The notes under the pieces are model-generated. The model was not told the origin of the DNA. It ran no database searches and saw nothing but the letters and a program-made list of their open reading frames with translations. Positions 1 to 7,282 of a stretch of 64,000 bases of DNA are shown here, piece after piece (position 1 is the first letter of the stretch; every line of letters begins with the position of its first letter). The position numbers and the translations under genes were made by a program. The stretch covers positions 1,674,001 to 1,738,000 of the forward strand of contig NZ_BMHP01000001.1 in the NCBI RefSeq assembly GCF_014641075.1, given 5' to 3'. The DNA comes from Paenibacillus nasutitermitis (GTDB lineage Bacteria > Bacillota > Bacilli > Paenibacillales > Paenibacillaceae).

Positions 1-302
1 CAGCCCTGGCGGTCACGCCGGGATTTCTCCGGTCCGAACAGATGTTGGATCATTTCGGGGTACAGGAAGAAAACTGGCGGGATGCCGTGAAACAGGAACC
101 CCATTATGCCGAATCGGAAACCCCCTATTTACTTGGCCGGGGAATTGCCGCACTGGCAGCCGACCCCCATGTTATGGACAAGTCAGGGAAGACACTCGGC
201 AGTTGGCATCTATCCGATGAATACGGATTTACCGATGTGGATGGAAGAAAGCCGCATTGGGGAAATTATGCCCGCATACACGGGTTTCCCAACGCCGAAT
301 AA
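1..302 (+). CDS. C-terminal part of an SDR family oxidoreductase (truncated by the window edge)
   Basis: The reading frame is open from base 3 to the stop at 300-302, giving about 99 residues that begin ALAVTPGFLRSEQMLDHFG. The pattern 'VTPGFLRSE.ML', followed by a SETP motif, 'GRGIAALAADP' and an ending with 'EYGFTDVDG', matches the C-terminal third of classical short-chain dehydrogenases that use NAD(P)H. The Rossmann fold and the YxxxK active site lie upstream of the window and cannot be checked, so the substrate is unknown. The ATG at 42 is internal and is not the real start. The gene is followed by a perfect 8-bp hairpin. Confidence 0.8.
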   Translation, partial: ALAVTPGFLRSEQMLDHFGVQEENWRDAVKQEPHYAESETPYLLGRGIAALAADPHVMDKSGKTLGSWHLSDEYGFTDVDGRKPHWGNYARIHGFPNAE

Positions 303-305
303 GAT

Positions 306-325
306 GCAAGGCAGTCATGCCTTGC
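306..325 (+). terminator. Hairpin after the SDR gene
   Basis: GCAAGGCA and TGCCTTGC form a perfect 8-bp stem around a gtca loop, just after the SDR stop codon. No good U-run follows, so it may be a weak terminator or an mRNA-stabilising hairpin. I recognise nothing in the rest of the gap up to 539. Confidence 0.4.
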
Positions 326-539
326 AGGATTTAACCCCCGTATCTTTTTGAGTCAGCCGCGGGTTCATGTTTTTAACCGGACATGGATCGGCGGCAGTTT
401 TGTTAAGAGGAATTTGTCATTGTTTTATCGAATAGGACAATAATAGCGTGATCCTCGAAGACCGGGAGGACTGGAGTGGCACGGTAGTGGCCAAGGCCGG
501 AATTACGGGAAGTAGTAAATGTTAAAGGAGGTCCATGAG

Positions 540-1028
540 ATGTTTTATGTGAATGCCAGAGCTTACATAGAACGGTCGGTTGGGAAGGGCACGGAGATTG
601 TCCTGCAAACCCGTACGAAACCAGGTGAACAATCCATCGAGCTGCCGGGAGGCAGGCTGGAGCTGTTTGAACCTGTTCTGGATGGGTTATGCCGCGAAGT
701 CAGGGAAGAAACGGGATTAACCGTAACCGATGTGGAGGGTAGCGGCAAGCGGGTCGATACACGCGGCATCAATCCCGAGTTTGAGGTGGAATGTCTGGAG
801 CCTTACTGTGTTTATCAGACAATCAAGGGACCCATTGATTCAGTCGGGATGTATTTCATTTGCCGGGCGGAAGGGCAGCTGCTGTCATCAGGGGATGATA
901 CCGCGGATATCCAATGGGTGTCCGTTGACGAGGTATACCGCAAGATGTGCGAAGATCCGCTGCAGTTTTCCAATGTGGACCGGGCAGGCCTCCGATATTA
1001 TTTAAAGCATAGATTTGGGCTGCTGTAA
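540..1028 (+). CDS. NUDIX hydrolase
   Basis: A 162-residue protein that probably hydrolyses a nucleoside-diphosphate-linked compound; the substrate cannot be told from sequence. The Nudix box is complete: GRLELFE, seven residues, then REVREETGL, which fits Gx5Ex7REUxEExGU. It supplies the metal-binding glutamates. The start is placed at ATG 540 because AAAGGAGG lies 8 bases before it; an in-frame ATG at 519 lies upstream of that ribosome binding site. The next gene, a GNAT acetyltransferase, begins 24 bases after the stop and is probably co-transcribed. Confidence 0.85.
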   Translation: MFYVNARAYIERSVGKGTEIVLQTRTKPGEQSIELPGGRLELFEPVLDGLCREVREETGLTVTDVEGSGKRVDTRGINPEFEVECLEPYCVYQTIKGPIDSVGMYFICRAEGQLLSSGDDTADIQWVSVDEVYRKMCEDPLQFSNVDRAGLRYYLKHRFGLL

Positions 1029-1052
1029 CGATTGAGTGCTGGAGGTTTCCCT

Positions 1053-1628
1053 ATGAAAGAGGAACGGCATCCCGTCATTCGATATGGCGGAATGAAGATT
1101 GAGCTTGGGCCGCTGCAGGCGGAATATACGCATCTGTATTACAAATGGAACCGTGATTTCGTTCTTGCGAAGTATTCAGATAAGCCAGACCGTCTGACTT
1201 CTGAAGAGCAGGATGATGCCTTCCTGGCATTTTCGTCTGACCCGCAATTTGTTTTCTTTACGATCTACGATAAAGAAACAAAGTCGCCGATTGGAATCAC
1301 GTATCTTGAGAGAGGTGGTGCTGAAGCGGAGTTTGCCATTATTATAGGCGAATCCCGATTTCACGGCAGAGGATATGGGAGAGAAGCCGCGGAGCTTGTA
1401 TTGGATTATGCGTTTACCGTGCTGGGACTTGCGCGGGTCACATTAGCAGTAGATGAAAGAAACACCGCAGCTATTCGGGCCTACAGGAAAGCAGGATTCA
1501 AAGACTCTGGCCGAATCGCAAACGGGCACGACTCCGATAACATAGAATCCCGGCAATTAACGATGATATGCCATTCAAAGGGTTTTCAAAGCCCGATATT
1601 GAAGAACCTGTTGTTCCCTAACATATAA
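1053..1628 (+). CDS. GNAT family N-acetyltransferase
   Basis: A 191-residue acetyltransferase of the RimJ/RimL-like GNAT type. The acetyl-CoA binding motif A is visible as 'GRGYGREAAELVLDYAF', followed by 'LARVTLAVDERNTAAIRAYRKAGF', the usual end of the fold. The acceptor is unknown. ATG 1053 is preferred over the TTG at 1032 because GGAGG sits 7 bases upstream of 1053. The last 20 or so residues look less conserved. It follows the NUDIX gene closely, and a DUF6886-like gene starts 32 bases after its stop. Confidence 0.8.
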   Translation: MKEERHPVIRYGGMKIELGPLQAEYTHLYYKWNRDFVLAKYSDKPDRLTSEEQDDAFLAFSSDPQFVFFTIYDKETKSPIGITYLERGGAEAEFAIIIGESRFHGRGYGREAAELVLDYAFTVLGLARVTLAVDERNTAAIRAYRKAGFKDSGRIANGHDSDNIESRQLTMICHSKGFQSPILKNLLFPNI

Positions 1629-1660
1629 CTGCCGGCATAGCCGGCGGCTGGAGGAATGCG

Positions 1661-2176
1661 ATGCTTTATCATTTCAGCGAAAATCCGGATATAACGACCT
1701 TTGTCCCACAGCCGGTTAAGAACCGGCCTGATCTTCCGTCCGTTGTCTGGGCGATCGACGAAGAACACGCTGTAAATTACTATTTCCCGCGTGATTGTCC
1801 GCGTGTAATATACAGCAGATCCGAGGCCGTCAGCAGCGCCGATCTTGAGCTTTTCTTCCACGGCTCAAAGGCTTCCACAATTATCGTTGTGGAGAGCGGT
1901 TGGCTGGAGAAAATCAATACAGTTGCCCTATACCGGTATACATTTGAAGATAATGGGTTTGAATTGACCGATGGTACAGCTGGCTATTACCTTTCGCGTC
2001 AGACGGTAAACCCGATAGCGGTGGAACCTGTGCAACAGCTTCTCGCCAAAATCGTCAATGCGGGAGCTGAGCTTCGCTTTACGCCGAATCTTTACCCAAT
2101 CCGTAACGCCGTACTATCCTCCACGATAGACGATTATTCCATTATCCGGTTTCAGCATGCGGTTCCGGGCGGCTAA
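1661..2176 (+). CDS. DUF6886-like protein of unknown function
   Basis: A 171-residue soluble protein. The opening MLYHFSENPDI, the segment 'LPSVVWAIDEEHAVNYYFPRDCPRVIY' and the end 'NAVLSSTIDDYSIIRFQHA' resemble a conserved family annotated DUF6886 in bacilli, recognised from memory. No catalytic motif can be pointed out. It starts 32 bases after the GNAT gene with GGAGG about 6 bases before the ATG, and is followed by a rho-independent terminator, so it is probably the last gene of this small operon. Confidence 0.65.
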   Translation: MLYHFSENPDITTFVPQPVKNRPDLPSVVWAIDEEHAVNYYFPRDCPRVIYSRSEAVSSADLELFFHGSKASTIIVVESGWLEKINTVALYRYTFEDNGFELTDGTAGYYLSRQTVNPIAVEPVQQLLAKIVNAGAELRFTPNLYPIRNAVLSSTIDDYSIIRFQHAVPGG

Positions 2177-2277
2177 GCATGCAGAAGAATTTGTGCCTAA
2201 TAAGCAGCATCGAGTAGATTCAATATTTTGCGACCCAAAGTCCAAACTTCCAAACGCCGAGGAAAATCATCCGAAAC

Positions 2278-2305
2278 TTCCGGACCATCTGGATCCGGTT
2301 TTTTT
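2278..2305 (+). terminator. Rho-independent terminator
   Basis: CCGGA (2280-2284) and TCCGG (2294-2298) form a short stem followed directly by seven T residues (2299-2305). It closes the NUDIX-GNAT-DUF6886 group. Confidence 0.65.
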
Positions 2306-2444
2306 GCTTTTTACCCGGAAATTTTTCGATTCAAGAATAATTGCTGCAAAGCTTTAGAAAATAACCTTTTTAAGGAATACTAATTAGGTGTAAAGAGTTA
2401 TGATGCACATTAACCAACAAAATTTTTGGCTAAGGGGACCTATT

Positions 2445-3662
2445 GTGAAACAATCGACCTTGCTGCGTGACAAGAAACAACGAAAACTGATGTTCAGTGC
2501 GGGTCTCAGCTGGCTGTTTGATGCGATGGATGTGGGACTGTTATCTTTTATCGTTGCCGCTTTGAGTGTGGATTGGGACCTGGGAGCACGGCAGATCGGG
2601 CTGTTAACGGCGATCAATTCGATTGGAATGGCCGCAGGTGCCGCTGTTGCGGGAGCTATGGCGGACCGGTTCGGCCGCAGGTCGATCCTGCTCTGGACAC
2701 TGCTCATCTTCTCAGCAGCCAGCGGCTTATCCGCTTTTGCCACGAGCTTCGTCATCCTGTGTATCTTTCGCTTTATTACCGGCTTCGGACTGGGGGGAGA
2801 ACTTCCGGTTGCGTCGACTCTTGTCTCGGAATCCGTACCGGCCAAGGAAAGAGGCCGTGCTATCGTGCTGTTGGAAAGCTTCTGGGCAGGAGGCTGGATT
2901 CTGGCTGCGCTTGTGGCCTACTTTGTCATTCCGGTTTACGGATGGCGAATCGCGCTGCTCATCGGTGCATTGCCGGCTCTATATGCGTTATATCTTAGAA
3001 GGGCGATTCAGGACTCGCCTCGCTTCATCAATCAGCAGCATCTCAGGCTTCCTTTCAAAGATCGGCTGCGATCGCTTTGGTCCATAAAATACCGAAAGTC
3101 CACAATCGTGCTTTGGATCCTGTGGTTCACTGTCGTGTTTTCCTACTATGGCATGTTTCTATGGCTGCCGACGGTTATGGTGATGAAGGGCTTCGGTCTG
3201 GTAAAAAGCTTCCAATATGTGCTGATCATAACGCTTGCCCAGCTGCCCGGTTATTTTACTGCCGCCTATCTCATCGAAAAGTTCGGGCGTAAATTCGTGC
3301 TTGTTACCTATCTGCTGCTGACTGCTGTCAGTGCAATATGGTTCAGCAGCGCCGTGACGGCAGGGATGCTTGTCGCAGCCGGAATCAGCTTGTCTTTCTT
3401 CAATCTCGGAGCTTGGGGCGCAATGTATGCCTATACGCCGGAGCTGTATCCGACCTCTATCCGCGCTACCGGAGTGGGTTTTGCCGCATCTTTCGGACGC
3501 ATCGGGGGCGTGATCGGACCTTATCTGGTCGGTATGCTCGTGGCGTCGGGAACGGCGATTGCGAATGTGTTTATGATTTTCTTCATTGCGATCGTAATTG
3601 GCGCTCTGGCAGTTCTTTTCATGGGGAAGGAAACGAAAGGGACGGACCCTGACCGCATATAA
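2445..3662 (+). CDS. niaP: MFS transporter resembling niacin transporter NiaP (YceI)
   Basis: About 405 residues with 12 hydrophobic segments. Several stretches resemble Bacillus subtilis NiaP/YceI as I remember it: 'GLSWLFDAMDVGLLSFIVAAL', 'SIGMAAGAAVAGAMADRFGRRS', 'GFGLGGELPVASTLVSESVP', 'FSYYGMFLWLPTVM' and 'FFNLGAWGAMYAYTPELYPT'. The DRFGRR loop is the MFS signature between helices 2 and 3. The expected role is uptake of nicotinate at the plasma membrane, but substrate transfer by similarity is not secure in the MFS. GTG 2445 has AAGGGGA at a good distance; an in-frame ATG at 2400 would add 15 residues. fosB starts 20 bases downstream. Confidence 0.7.
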   Translation: MKQSTLLRDKKQRKLMFSAGLSWLFDAMDVGLLSFIVAALSVDWDLGARQIGLLTAINSIGMAAGAAVAGAMADRFGRRSILLWTLLIFSAASGLSAFATSFVILCIFRFITGFGLGGELPVASTLVSESVPAKERGRAIVLLESFWAGGWILAALVAYFVIPVYGWRIALLIGALPALYALYLRRAIQDSPRFINQQHLRLPFKDRLRSLWSIKYRKSTIVLWILWFTVVFSYYGMFLWLPTVMVMKGFGLVKSFQYVLIITLAQLPGYFTAAYLIEKFGRKFVLVTYLLLTAVSAIWFSSAVTAGMLVAAGISLSFFNLGAWGAMYAYTPELYPTSIRATGVGFAASFGRIGGVIGPYLVGMLVASGTAIANVFMIFFIAIVIGALAVLFMGKETKGTDPDRI

Positions 3663-3682
3663 CCGATTAAGGAGGGGGCTCA

Positions 3683-4105
3683 TTGAAAATTGGCGGATTG
3701 AATCATTTGCTTTTTTCCGTGTCCGATTTGGAAAGATCGATTTTATTTTATCAACAGGTTTTTGGCGCAAAGCTGCTTGTGAAAGGAAGGAGCCTGGCTT
3801 ATTTTGACCTCGGCGGCATTTGGCTGGCTTTAAATGTGGAACAGGATATACCGCGCAATGAGATATGGCTTTCCTATACCCATATGGCCTTTTCAGTGGA
3901 GGAAGAAGATTTTGACGAAGCAGTTAAAAAACTTGCCGAGTTGGAAGTGAATATTCTCCCAAGCCGGGACAGGGACGAAAAGGATAGGAGATCTGTTTAT
4001 TTCACGGATCCCGACGGTCATAAATTTGAATTCCATACCGGAACCTTGCAGGACCGATTAACCTATTACAAGGATGATAAATCGCATATCGTCTTTTATG
4101 ATTAG
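3683..4105 (+). CDS. fosB: FosB-type metallothiol transferase (fosfomycin resistance)
   Basis: A 140-residue vicinal-oxygen-chelate protein of typical FosB length. FosB enzymes open the fosfomycin epoxide by adding a thiol, bacillithiol or cysteine, with a divalent metal. The metal ligands fall where expected: H8 in '[12 protein letters not shown]', H67 in 'SYTHMAFSV' and E116 in '[18 protein letters not shown]'. The segments 'GRSLAYFDL' and '[12 protein letters not shown]' are FosB hallmarks. The start is TTG 3683, with AGGAGGGGG a few bases upstream. It lies 20 bases after the niaP-like gene and is probably co-transcribed. Such genes are commonly chromosomal in bacilli, so it may be intrinsic. 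Confidence 0.88.
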   Translation: MKIGGLNHLLFSVSDLERSILFYQQVFGAKLLVKGRSLAYFDLGGIWLALNVEQDIPRNEIWLSYTHMAFSVEEEDFDEAVKKLAELEVNILPSRDRDEKDRRSVYFTDPDGHKFEFHTGTLQDRLTYYKDDKSHIVFYD

Positions 4106-4216
4106 AAGAACAGCTTCATTCCGGTAATGAATGATGAAACTGTCTTAGAAAAGGGATAGATGGGTATTACATAAAAAGAGGACGGGAAATAATCTGAAAA
4201 CACGGGAGGCCGCTCT

Positions 4217-4930
4217 ATGAATCAAGGAAATTTCGAGGAAGCCCGGGAGGCAGAAGCAAGCTATCATCATGAGTTGTATACGGATCATGAAATCCTGAAG
4301 CCGGGTTCTTGGATGGCCAAGCCGATTCCGCTTGTCATGGAACTGCTGGAACGGCTGTTAACCCATAAAGAGAACGTGAAAGTGCTTGACCTTGGGTCCG
4401 GTCCGGGGCGAAATACCATACCTATAGCTCTTAGGCTTAAAGAAACGAACAGCAAAGTGGTGGGTATTGACCTGCTGGATGAAGCCGTTGGCCAGCTCCT
4501 GGAGAATGCGGAGAAATATAAAATAGCCGATAAAATTCAAGCGAAAGTGGGCGATGCCGAACATGCTGACATCCTGGAAAATGATTATGACTATATCGTA
4601 GCTTGCGGTTGTCTGGAGCATGTTTCCTCCAAGGAAGCCTTTATTGCGGTGCTGGAGAAGATGAAGCGGGGGACACGGATCGGGGGTATTCATTGTATTG
4701 AAATGAACACCGGTATTCAGGAGCTTGATAAAGCAAGCGGCCGGGAGCTGGAGACTTTAATTGAGCTTAATTTGCCGCAGCAAGAGGCATTACGGATATT
4801 CGAAGAGGTTTATCAAGGATGGAATGTGCTGGAGAAACGCACCAAGCTGCAAACAATTGAGGAGGAGAAGTACGAGGAACCATCGGAGTTTCGGGCGAAT
4901 TCCATTACATTCGCCGTCCAGAAAATGTAA
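4217..4930 (+). CDS. Class I SAM-dependent methyltransferase
   Basis: A 237-residue protein with the class I methyltransferase fold. Motif I is 'VKVLDLGSGPGRNTIPIALRL', the acidic end of strand 2 is 'VVGIDLLDEAV', and motif IV is 'YDYIVACGCLEHVSSKEAF'. The substrate is unknown. The start ATG 4217 follows GGGAGG. The gene stands alone, with more than 100 bases on either side, and I cannot link its role to a neighbour. Confidence 0.75.
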   Translation: MNQGNFEEAREAEASYHHELYTDHEILKPGSWMAKPIPLVMELLERLLTHKENVKVLDLGSGPGRNTIPIALRLKETNSKVVGIDLLDEAVGQLLENAEKYKIADKIQAKVGDAEHADILENDYDYIVACGCLEHVSSKEAFIAVLEKMKRGTRIGGIHCIEMNTGIQELDKASGRELETLIELNLPQQEALRIFEEVYQGWNVLEKRTKLQTIEEEKYEEPSEFRANSITFAVQKM

Positions 4931-4987
4931 TGATCGGGTAACCGATAAAAAAAAGATTTACATTTCTTGCTGTGATGTGATATCTTT

Positions 4988-5007
4988 ATTTCCATACTTG
5001 TAGAAAT
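4988..5007 (+). promoter_or_regulatory. Operator copy 1 upstream of the ArsR gene
   Basis: ATTTCCATACTTGTAGAAAT is an imperfect inverted repeat (one mismatched pair between the ATTTCCA and TAGAAAT arms). It sits 26 bases before the ArsR start and almost matches the sequence at 5333-5352 before the downstream MFS gene. Inference: binding site of the ArsR protein encoded between the two copies. Confidence 0.6.
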
Positions 5008-5032
5008 ATCGTTTTTGCCAAGGAGGGACGAC

Positions 5033-5314
5033 ATGGTTGAGGAGAATGAGGAAGTCAAGCAGGCTGTCCGGGTATACAAAGCGCTCGGTGAACCAACCCG
5101 GCTTAAAATCGCGCTGCTGCTGACCGAGGAGAAAAATCTTTGCTGCTCTGATATCAACAGCAAGCTTGCGAGTGTCGCAGGCTCGACGCTTTCGCATCAT
5201 CTGAAGCAATTGACGGATTGCGGCCTGTTGAAACTCCGCAAGGACGGAACCTATATCTATTACAGTATAAACCGCGAAATGGCCCAAAAGTTCGCGCCTT
5301 ATTTGTTGGCTTGA
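5033..5314 (+). CDS. ArsR/SmtB family transcriptional regulator
   Basis: A 93-residue winged-helix repressor. The helix-turn-helix core reads 'VYKALGEPTRLKIALLLTEEKNLCCSDI' and 'GSTLSHHLKQLTDCGLLKLRKDGTYIYYSI', which is standard for ArsR proteins. Two adjacent cysteines lie in 'EKNLCCSDI', near where the classical alpha-3 metal site is found, but the ELCVCDL signature is not intact, so a metal, thiol or other ligand is possible. The start is ATG 5033, placed after AAGGAGG; TTG 5015 is upstream of that site. Copies of one inverted repeat lie before this gene and before the following MFS gene, suggesting autoregulation and control of the pump. Confidence 0.8.
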   Translation: MVEENEEVKQAVRVYKALGEPTRLKIALLLTEEKNLCCSDINSKLASVAGSTLSHHLKQLTDCGLLKLRKDGTYIYYSINREMAQKFAPYLLA

Positions 5315-5332
5315 TTTTTTCTTTTTGTTTTA

Positions 5333-5352
5333 ATTTCTATATTTGTAGAAAT
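5333..5352 (+). promoter_or_regulatory. Operator copy 2 upstream of the MFS gene
   Basis: ATTTCTATATTTGTAGAAAT has perfect 7-bp arms, ATTTCTA and TAGAAAT, with a 6-base spacer. It differs from the copy at 4988-5007 at only two positions. It lies between the ArsR stop and the MFS start, so the MFS gene probably has its own promoter controlled by the same repressor. Confidence 0.65.
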
Positions 5353-5386
5353 ATAAAATCATTAAATGGGAGAGGAAGTTATCAAT

Positions 5387-6592
5387 ATGTCTAATTCTTT
5401 AAAGATTTACATGCTGGCGATCGTAAGTTTTCTGGTTGGAACATCCGAATTTATTATTGCAGGCATATTGGATAAAGTAGCGGATGACATCGGCGTGTCG
5501 GTGTCTGCAGCCGGCCAGCTCATCACCGTTTTCTCACTCGCTTATGCATTTGGAACTCCCTTCCTTATGGCGGTTACGGCACGTGTGGAGCGGCGCAAGT
5601 TGCTGCTATACTCGCTGTTCTTTTTTGTAATCGGAAATGGATTGGTCCTGGCATTCTCCGGTTTTGAATTTCTAATCGGATCTCGGATCCTGCTGGCTCT
5701 AAGTACCGGCGTATTTGTTGTTACCGCACTGACAGTAGCCTCCAAGTTAGCACCGGCAGGCAAACAAGGCAGTGCCATCGCTACACTTGTGATGGGCTTT
5801 AGCACCTCCTTGATTATTGGTGTTCCGCTTGGGAGAGTGATCGCTTCCGCTTACGACTGGAAGTTGCTATTCGGAGGGATTGGCATTCTGGGACTCTTCG
5901 CCATGCTTATTATTTATCGCACCATCCCGCATACAGAAAGTGAGCAGCCAGTGCCGATCCGGCACCAGCTTGCGCTGCTGAAGCAGCCGAAAATAGCCAT
6001 TGCACTGTCTGTAACCTTCTTCTGGATCGGCGGATATTCCATCGTTTATACTTACATTTCACCGTTTCTGCTTGGAATCACCGGAATGAGCGAGAAGGGA
6101 GTCAGCATCGGCCTGTTTGCTTTTGGCATCTTCAGCTTGTTCGGCTCCAAGCTCGGGGGGTTCAGTACGGACAGATGGGGAGCACCGCGCACATTAATCA
6201 GCGGAATGCTGCTTCATGCAGGGACTCTTGTGCTTCTGTCACTTGCCGCTCATTCTCCAGCTATCGTATTCCCACTGCTCATGCTATGGTCGTTCTCCGC
6301 TTGGTCGTCAGGACCGACGCAGCAGTACCATTTAATAAGTCTTGCTCCGGAAGCCTCCGGCATTATGCTGAGTCTGAACAGCTCCGTACTGCAGCTTGCG
6401 ATGGCCGCCGGCGCAGGAATTGGAGGTGTCATCGTGGAGCAGGTATCGCTCGCCTCCATCAGTTGGATCGGAGCGGCAGGCGTAACTGTCTCCGCAGCAA
6501 TAGCTGCAGCGTCTTTCGGTATGTCCCGTACCAGGTCCCGATCCTTGCAGGAGAAATTGAAAGATAAAAGCTTGAGTAAGGTTGGGGTGTAA
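5387..6592 (+). CDS. MFS efflux transporter (DHA1, AraJ/YdhP-like)
   Basis: About 401 residues with 12 predicted membrane segments. The beginning 'LAIVSFLVGTSEFIIAGILDKVADDIGVSVSAAGQLITVFSLAYAFGTP' is typical of the drug or sugar:H+ antiporters of the AraJ/YdhP/chloramphenicol-exporter group, which expel compounds across the plasma membrane. The start is taken as ATG 5387, with GGGAGAGG upstream; ATG 5366 would add seven residues. It lies 72 bases after an ArsR gene and behind a copy of the same inverted repeat, so it is probably induced by whatever ligand that repressor senses. Confidence 0.75.
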   Translation: MSNSLKIYMLAIVSFLVGTSEFIIAGILDKVADDIGVSVSAAGQLITVFSLAYAFGTPFLMAVTARVERRKLLLYSLFFFVIGNGLVLAFSGFEFLIGSRILLALSTGVFVVTALTVASKLAPAGKQGSAIATLVMGFSTSLIIGVPLGRVIASAYDWKLLFGGIGILGLFAMLIIYRTIPHTESEQPVPIRHQLALLKQPKIAIALSVTFFWIGGYSIVYTYISPFLLGITGMSEKGVSIGLFAFGIFSLFGSKLGGFSTDRWGAPRTLISGMLLHAGTLVLLSLAAHSPAIVFPLLMLWSFSAWSSGPTQQYHLISLAPEASGIMLSLNSSVLQLAMAAGAGIGGVIVEQVSLASISWIGAAGVTVSAAIAAASFGMSRTRSRSLQEKLKDKSLSKVGV

Positions 6593-6654
6593 GTTCTCAT
6601 TGCGTTCTGTTAAGATAGGGTATAACCTTTCAACAACAGATGAAGGAGAACGCA

Positions 6655-7218
6655 ATGAGATTTGGTTTTGATATCGACGATACCCTGATCAATTTAAGGG
6701 AACATGCTTTTCATGTCTATAACAGGAAGCTTAATAAACAAATTGGACTGGAACAATTCCAGGACTTGAATAAGATTCCCATCCACGATTTGTTCGGCAT
6801 GACGATGGAAGAGGGCAAGCTGATGTGGAACACCCACAGGGAAGAAATCTATTATTCCGCCTGCCCGCCATTTCCGAATGCCATTGAAGTACTCCACGAA
6901 CTGGTCCGCAGGGGCCACGAGGTCTATTACATCACCGCACGTACATCGGAACATTGCGAAAGAACAAGTAGCTGGCTGGTCCAGGCAGGGTTTCCGGTTA
7001 AAGAAGGCCATTTCTTCTGCGGGATGAGCGATACGCAGAAGGTCCATATTATCCAGGAGCTGGAATTGGATTATTACTTTGACGACAAGCCTGCCGTGTT
7101 GGAAACCCTCACAGAATTATCGATTAACATTTATGCCAAAGATAGCTCCTACAACAGGCACATCGACATCCCGCGTATTGGCTGCTGGAATGAACTGATC
7201 CGCCTGCTGCCCGAATAA
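6655..7218 (+). CDS. HAD superfamily 5'(3')-nucleotidase-like phosphatase
   Basis: A 188-residue protein of the bacterial 5'(3')-deoxyribonucleotidase/YqfW type in the HAD superfamily. The nucleophile motif 'FGFDIDDTLINL' supplies D6 and D8; 'YITARTSEHCERT' is motif II; 'DYYFDDKPAVLETL' contains the acidic motif IV pair. The expected reaction is Mg-dependent removal of phosphate from a small substrate in the cytoplasm. The start is ATG 6655, eight or so bases after GAAGGAGA; the ATG at 6640 lies in the binding site itself. A strong terminator follows the stop. Confidence 0.75.
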   Translation: MRFGFDIDDTLINLREHAFHVYNRKLNKQIGLEQFQDLNKIPIHDLFGMTMEEGKLMWNTHREEIYYSACPPFPNAIEVLHELVRRGHEVYYITARTSEHCERTSSWLVQAGFPVKEGHFFCGMSDTQKVHIIQELELDYYFDDKPAVLETLTELSINIYAKDSSYNRHIDIPRIGCWNELIRLLPE

Positions 7219-7221
7219 GAG

Positions 7222-7263
7222 AAAGCCTGCCGCATTTGTGAGAACATCGGCAGGCTTTTTTTT
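7222..7263. terminator. Strong terminator between convergent genes
   Basis: AAAGCCTGCCG (7222-7232) pairs with CGGCAGGCTTT (7248-7258), an 11-bp GC-rich stem followed by a run of T. On the other strand the A-run before the stem can serve the convergent response-regulator gene, so it is probably bidirectional. Confidence 0.9.
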
Positions 7264-7282
7264 GCTGCTATCGTAACCCTCG

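Noticed and set aside
448-525. 25-codon open stretch before the NUDIX gene
   Set aside because: No ribosome binding site, no similarity I can name, and a stop codon just upstream.
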